Assembly (NCBI RefSeq): GCF_003053725.1
Contig: NZ_QAYC01000004.1
Coordinates: forward strand, 1-64,000
Direction of reading: 5' to 3'
DNA length: 64,000 bases
Source: Rhodovulum kholense
GTDB lineage: Bacteria > Pseudomonadota > Alphaproteobacteria > Rhodobacterales > Rhodobacteraceae
The translations under genes and the position numbers were made by a program. This document shows positions 61,020 through 64,000 of this stretch, in pieces. How positions within the stretch are numbered: the first letter of the stretch is position 1; every line of letters starts with the position of its first letter. The notes under the pieces are model-generated. The model worked only from the letters and a program-made list of their open reading frames with translations, had not been told where the DNA came from and did no database searches.

Positions 61020-62737
61020 GGCAGCACCCCCTCTGGCAGGCGGCTGCCGAAGGCAAGGCTTGCCAGCATCAGCCCCAGCACGACCGCCACCATCAGGCAG
61101 CCCACCGCGGCGGCCAGCGTCGAGGACCCGGCCTCGTCGAGAAAGATGATGGTGGGCCCGATGGTCTGCGCCCGCGACGACACCAGCAGGACCGAGGTCT
61201 GGATTTCGTTGATCGCCGACATGAAGACCAGGATCGCCGAGGCCGCGGCGGCGGGCGCCAGCGACGGCAGCACGATGTCCCTGAGCCGCGCGATCAGCCC
61301 CGCCCCCGCGACCTGTCCCGCCTCGTCCAGCGCCCGGTCGATCTGGGCATAACCGCCAAGGTTCGGCCGCAGCGCCAGCGCCAGGTAGTTCGCCAGATAG
61401 GCCGCAAGGATCACCCAGACGGTGCCGTAAAGGCTGGTGCCGATCAGCGGCATCGGGCGCAGGAAGAACAGGATCATCGCCACGCCGATGATGATGCCGG
61501 GCAAGGCATAGGCCAGTTCCGAGGCCAGTTGCAGAAGGCGCGCCACCGGCCCGCTGCGCCAGCTCAGCACATAGCCCAGCGCGACCGAGACCGGCACCAG
61601 AACCGCGACCGCCAGAGCCGTCAGCCAGAGGCTGGTCAGGAACGCCTTGCGGATGCCCTCATGGTGAAACAGCGCATTGGCGAAATTCTCAAAGGTGATC
61701 GTGTCGGGCCCCAGCGGCTGGCCGTAGCCGCGCACCAGCGCCGTGCCCAGCAAGGCCGACAGCGGCAGCAGCAGGCAGGCCACGAGATAACCCCAGGCCA
61801 GCAGCCCGACCGGTCCGTGCCAGCGCCCCAGCGGCAGGCGCAGCCGCCGCGCGGCCCCTTCGACGCGCTGGTCGCCCCGGCGGCCCAGCCAGCCGGTCAG
61901 CCCCATGCCGACCACCGTCAGCCCGGCCAGCATCAGCGCCATCAGCGCCATGTCATTCAGCGCCGAGGGACCGTAGGCGTTGAGGCGGCGATAGATCAGG
62001 GTGATCAGCGTCGGCACCCGGGCCGGGATACCCAGCATCGCCTGGATCCCGAAATTCCCGATCGACGAGACGAAGGCCAGCGCGGCCCCGGCAAAGACCG
62101 CCCCGCGCACCAGCGGCAAAACGATGTCCCGGCTGAGCGCCAGAGGCCCGGCCCCGGCCGCCTGCGCCGCCTCGACCAGATCGGCGGGCAACCGGCGCAG
62201 TCCGGCACGCACCGACAGGAAGACCAGCGGCGCGTTGCAGAACCCCAGCAGCAGAACGATGCCCCAGGCGGAATACAGCGGATGCCGCATCCCCGGCGGC
62301 AGCGACAGGCCCAAGGGCCCCAACAGGGGGCTGGTCGGCGAAAACGCCTGTACCCAGGCCAGCGCGGTCACCTGCGGCGGGATCATCAGCGGCAGCACGA
62401 AGCAGAAGACCCAGAGCGTGCGCCCGCGCAGGTCGGTCAGCCCCGCCAGCAGGGCCGCCAGCGTCCCCATCACCGTGGCCAGCGCCGTCGCGGCACAGGA
62501 AATCCAGATGGTGTTGACCGTCGCCTCGGCGACCCGGCGGCCGCCCAGTACCTCGGCGATCCGGGCGGCATCGAACGTGCCTCCCGGGAACAGCGCCGCC
62601 TGCACCAGCCGCGCCAGCGGCAGGATCGACAGCGCCCCCACGAACAGGACGAGCCCGGCCAGCACCAGCCACTCCCCCGGCACCCGGGGCAGGAGCGCCC
62701 GTCGCGGGCGCGCCCCGGTCTCGACCGAAAGGCTCAC
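61007..62737 (-). CDS. Two-domain ABC transporter permease (Fe3+/phosphonate type)
   Basis: Encodes 576 aa from GTG 62735-62737, 4 bp after the binding-protein stop. It has about 12 membrane segments in two BPD_transp_1 halves; EAA loops are LVEAAQAAGAGPLALSRDIV in the first half and ALDEAGQVAGAGLIARLRDI in the second. This double permease, like FbpB and the 2-aminoethylphosphonate systems, acts without a separate partner. It works with the binding protein and the partial ATPase. Confidence 0.9.
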   Translation of the reverse strand: MSLSVETGARPRRALLPRVPGEWLVLAGLVLFVGALSILPLARLVQAALFPGGTFDAARIAEVLGGRRVAEATVNTIWISCAATALATVMGTLAALLAGLTDLRGRTLWVFCFVLPLMIPPQVTALAWVQAFSPTSPLLGPLGLSLPPGMRHPLYSAWGIVLLLGFCNAPLVFLSVRAGLRRLPADLVEAAQAAGAGPLALSRDIVLPLVRGAVFAGAALAFVSSIGNFGIQAMLGIPARVPTLITLIYRRLNAYGPSALNDMALMALMLAGLTVVGMGLTGWLGRRGDQRVEGAARRLRLPLGRWHGPVGLLAWGYLVACLLLPLSALLGTALVRGYGQPLGPDTITFENFANALFHHEGIRKAFLTSLWLTALAVAVLVPVSVALGYVLSWRSGPVARLLQLASELAYALPGIIIGVAMILFFLRPMPLIGTSLYGTVWVILAAYLANYLALALRPNLGGYAQIDRALDEAGQVAGAGLIARLRDIVLPSLAPAAAASAILVFMSAINEIQTSVLLVSSRAQTIGPTIIFLDEAGSSTLAAAVGCLMVAVVLGLMLASLAFGSRLPEGVLPWRD

Positions 62738-62741
62738 GCGG

Positions 62742-63707
62742 TCAAAGCCCGAAGATCTCGGCGAATTTCGCGCGGACCGCCGCGTCGGTCCGGACCGCCT
62801 CGTCGGCATTCAGCGGCAAAAGCGTCATCGAGGCGAGATCGGGGAACCCCTTGGGCCCCGCGACGCCCGGCAGGATCGGCAGGTTGCCCTGTTTCGCCAC
62901 CAGTTCTTGGCCCTCTTCGGACAGCAGGAAATCGACGAAGGTCTTCGCGGCCTCGGGCTGGTCGGTGGTCGACAGGATCGCCACCGGTTCGGTGATGACC
63001 GAGACGCCATCCTTCGGCACGATATAGTCGATGGGCGAGCCGTCGGCCTTGGCGCGCAGCGCGTTCGCATCGACCAGGATCGCGTATTTCGCCATCCCCG
63101 AGGCCACCGCCTTGGTCGCCGGGCCGTTGCCGCCCTCGGGAACGATGTCCAGATCGTTGAGGCCCTCGTAGAAGGCCCAGCCAATCCCGGGGGCGTCGAT
63201 CAGCGTGTGCAGATGGCAAAGTGCGGCCCCCGAATACAGCGGGCTCGGCACCGCGATCTGGCCGCGGTTTTCCTCTTTCAGCAGATCGGCCCAGGTCTCG
63301 ACCGGCTCGGCGATCTCGGTGTTCCAGGCGATGCCGGTGGTGATCGCCTTGGTGCCGAAGAAGGTCATGTCGGGGTCGTACATGGTCGCGTCATAGGCCG
63401 CGACCGGAGCATCGGTGTAGGGCAGCAGGTGACCGCCCGCCTTCAGTTCGCCCAGGTTGATGACATCGGCCACCAGCAGCACGTCGGGCTGGACCTGACC
63501 GGCCTCGATTTCCGCGCGCAGCACGTTCATCAGCGCCGAGGTGCCGTTGCGGGTCCATTCGACCTTGATGTCGGGATGCGCGGCCTCGAAGGCATCGACG
63601 GTTTCCTGCGCCTGTTCGGGCGCCTGGCTGGTGTAAAGCGTGATCGTGGTTTCGGCCGAGGCGGCGGTCGCCATCAGACCGGCGGTGGCAAGGGCAAGAA
63701 GACGCAT
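62742..63707 (-). CDS. Periplasmic binding protein, Fe3+/2-aminoethylphosphonate type
   Basis: Encodes 321 aa from ATG 63705-63707. The signal peptide cleaves after ASA (about 18). The mature part is a class II binding protein (SBP_bac_1/6/8 like) with ITLYTSQAPEQAQETVDAFE, VEWTRNGTSALMNVLRAEIE, FFGTKAITTGIAWNTEI and GPATKAVASGMAKYAILVDA. It lacks obvious paired Tyr of ferric-binding proteins, which favours an organic phosphate or phosphonate-like ligand. It stands between the ATPase and the double permease. Confidence 0.88.
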   Translation of the reverse strand: MRLLALATAGLMATAASAETTITLYTSQAPEQAQETVDAFEAAHPDIKVEWTRNGTSALMNVLRAEIEAGQVQPDVLLVADVINLGELKAGGHLLPYTDAPVAAYDATMYDPDMTFFGTKAITTGIAWNTEIAEPVETWADLLKEENRGQIAVPSPLYSGAALCHLHTLIDAPGIGWAFYEGLNDLDIVPEGGNGPATKAVASGMAKYAILVDANALRAKADGSPIDYIVPKDGVSVITEPVAILSTTDQPEAAKTFVDFLLSEEGQELVAKQGNLPILPGVAGPKGFPDLASMTLLPLNADEAVRTDAAVRAKFAEIFGL

Positions 63708-63709
63708 CG

Positions 63710-64000
63710 TTACAGTCCTTGAGTGGGGAGGGAGGAGAGAGAGGGATCGGGAAGCACCCAGCCGTCGGTCAGCGCGACGGTCACGCGCTGGCCCCGCTCG
63801 ATCCGGGCGGGGGCGGCGACGTTGAGGCACAGCGAGACGCCGCCATCGGGCCCCGCCGCCAGTTCGGCGCGCAGGTGATGGCCGCGAAAGGTGGCGCGGG
63901 TGACGGTGGCGGGGACGCCCTCGCCCTCGGTCAGACGCAGATCTCCGGGATGAAGCGCGATCCGGGCGCGCGGCCGGGGCCGTTCGCCGGGATCGCAGCG
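63710..64000 (-). CDS. ABC transporter ATP-binding protein, C-terminal end (partial)
   Basis: Ninety-six residues remain, running off the right edge. They read as a TOBE-type domain: RIALHPGDLRLTEGEGVPAT, VTRATFRGHHLRAELAAG and RIERGQRVTVALTDGWVL. This is the regulatory beta-barrel of PotA/FbpC-like ATPases. The stop TAA lies at 63710-63712, 2 bp before the binding-protein ATG, so the ATPase is the first known gene of this operon. Confidence 0.85.
   Translation of the reverse strand, partial: RCDPGERPRPRARIALHPGDLRLTEGEGVPATVTRATFRGHHLRAELAAGPDGGVSLCLNVAAPARIERGQRVTVALTDGWVLPDPSLSSLPTQGL

Overview
This window is GC-rich, densely packed chromosomal DNA. It very probably comes from a member of the Rhodobacterales (Rhodobacter, Rhodovulum or Paracoccus-like Alphaproteobacteria). 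The reasons are the gene content (mbfA with an Irr-type ICE box, imuB with an alphaproteobacterial LexA-like box, a DUF2794 protein, zapE, a class II cytochrome c', an FNR-type box on feo), the frequent ATGA/GTGA stop-start overlaps and the very high GC at third codon positions. No rRNA, tRNA or CRISPR array was seen.

Layout. 1-5.0 kb: the end of trmO, then a siderophore-type iron ABC transporter (binding protein, FecCD permease, ATPase) facing a TonB-dependent receptor. 5.0-8.3 kb: a decayed mobile module with an HTH protein, a serine recombinase broken by an in-frame TGA and fused by deletion to a ParB-like protein, and a second, truncated ParB/RepB-like gene. 8.3-12.7 kb: an XRE-cupin regulator divergent from a polar amino-acid/amine ABC transporter and an FAD amine oxidase. 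12.8-20.0 kb: a rearranged surface-glycan-like island (a phosphatase-SDR fusion, ATP-grasp, truncated C-methyltransferase, CmcI-like protein, formyltransferase, GT2) closed by a dead IS3-family copy. 20-31 kb: membrane hydrolase, map, sfsA, a CinA-like/GNAT/AhpD-like/OmpA operon, LysR, fadH and conserved hypotheticals. 31-49.6 kb: a lipoprotein, tandem CPBP proteases, accD-folC, zapE, a hydrolase/OCD/HAD operon, DUF188, fghA, mbfA, TetR, NYN protein, cytochrome c', imuB, DUF2794, NlpC/P60 and an M17 peptidase. 49.6-58.2 kb: a small helical protein, carbonic anhydrase, a TonB receptor paired with a MauG-like di-haem protein, and feoA2-feoA-feoB-feoC. 58.3-64 kb: an operon with an ABC importer, a beta-lactamase-fold hydrolase, a dual-specificity phosphatase and a LacI regulator.

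Iron handling recurs: siderophore uptake at the left, iron export and storage by MbfA in the middle, and ferrous iron uptake by Feo with a TonB receptor/di-haem pair at the right. Short sites fit this picture: an FNR dyad upstream of feo and an ICE box upstream of mbfA. Accessory DNA lies mainly at 5-8.3 kb and 12.7-20 kb. Many small hairpins with A/T-rich stems and a GCA or GGA loop sit between genes and look like a local terminator family.
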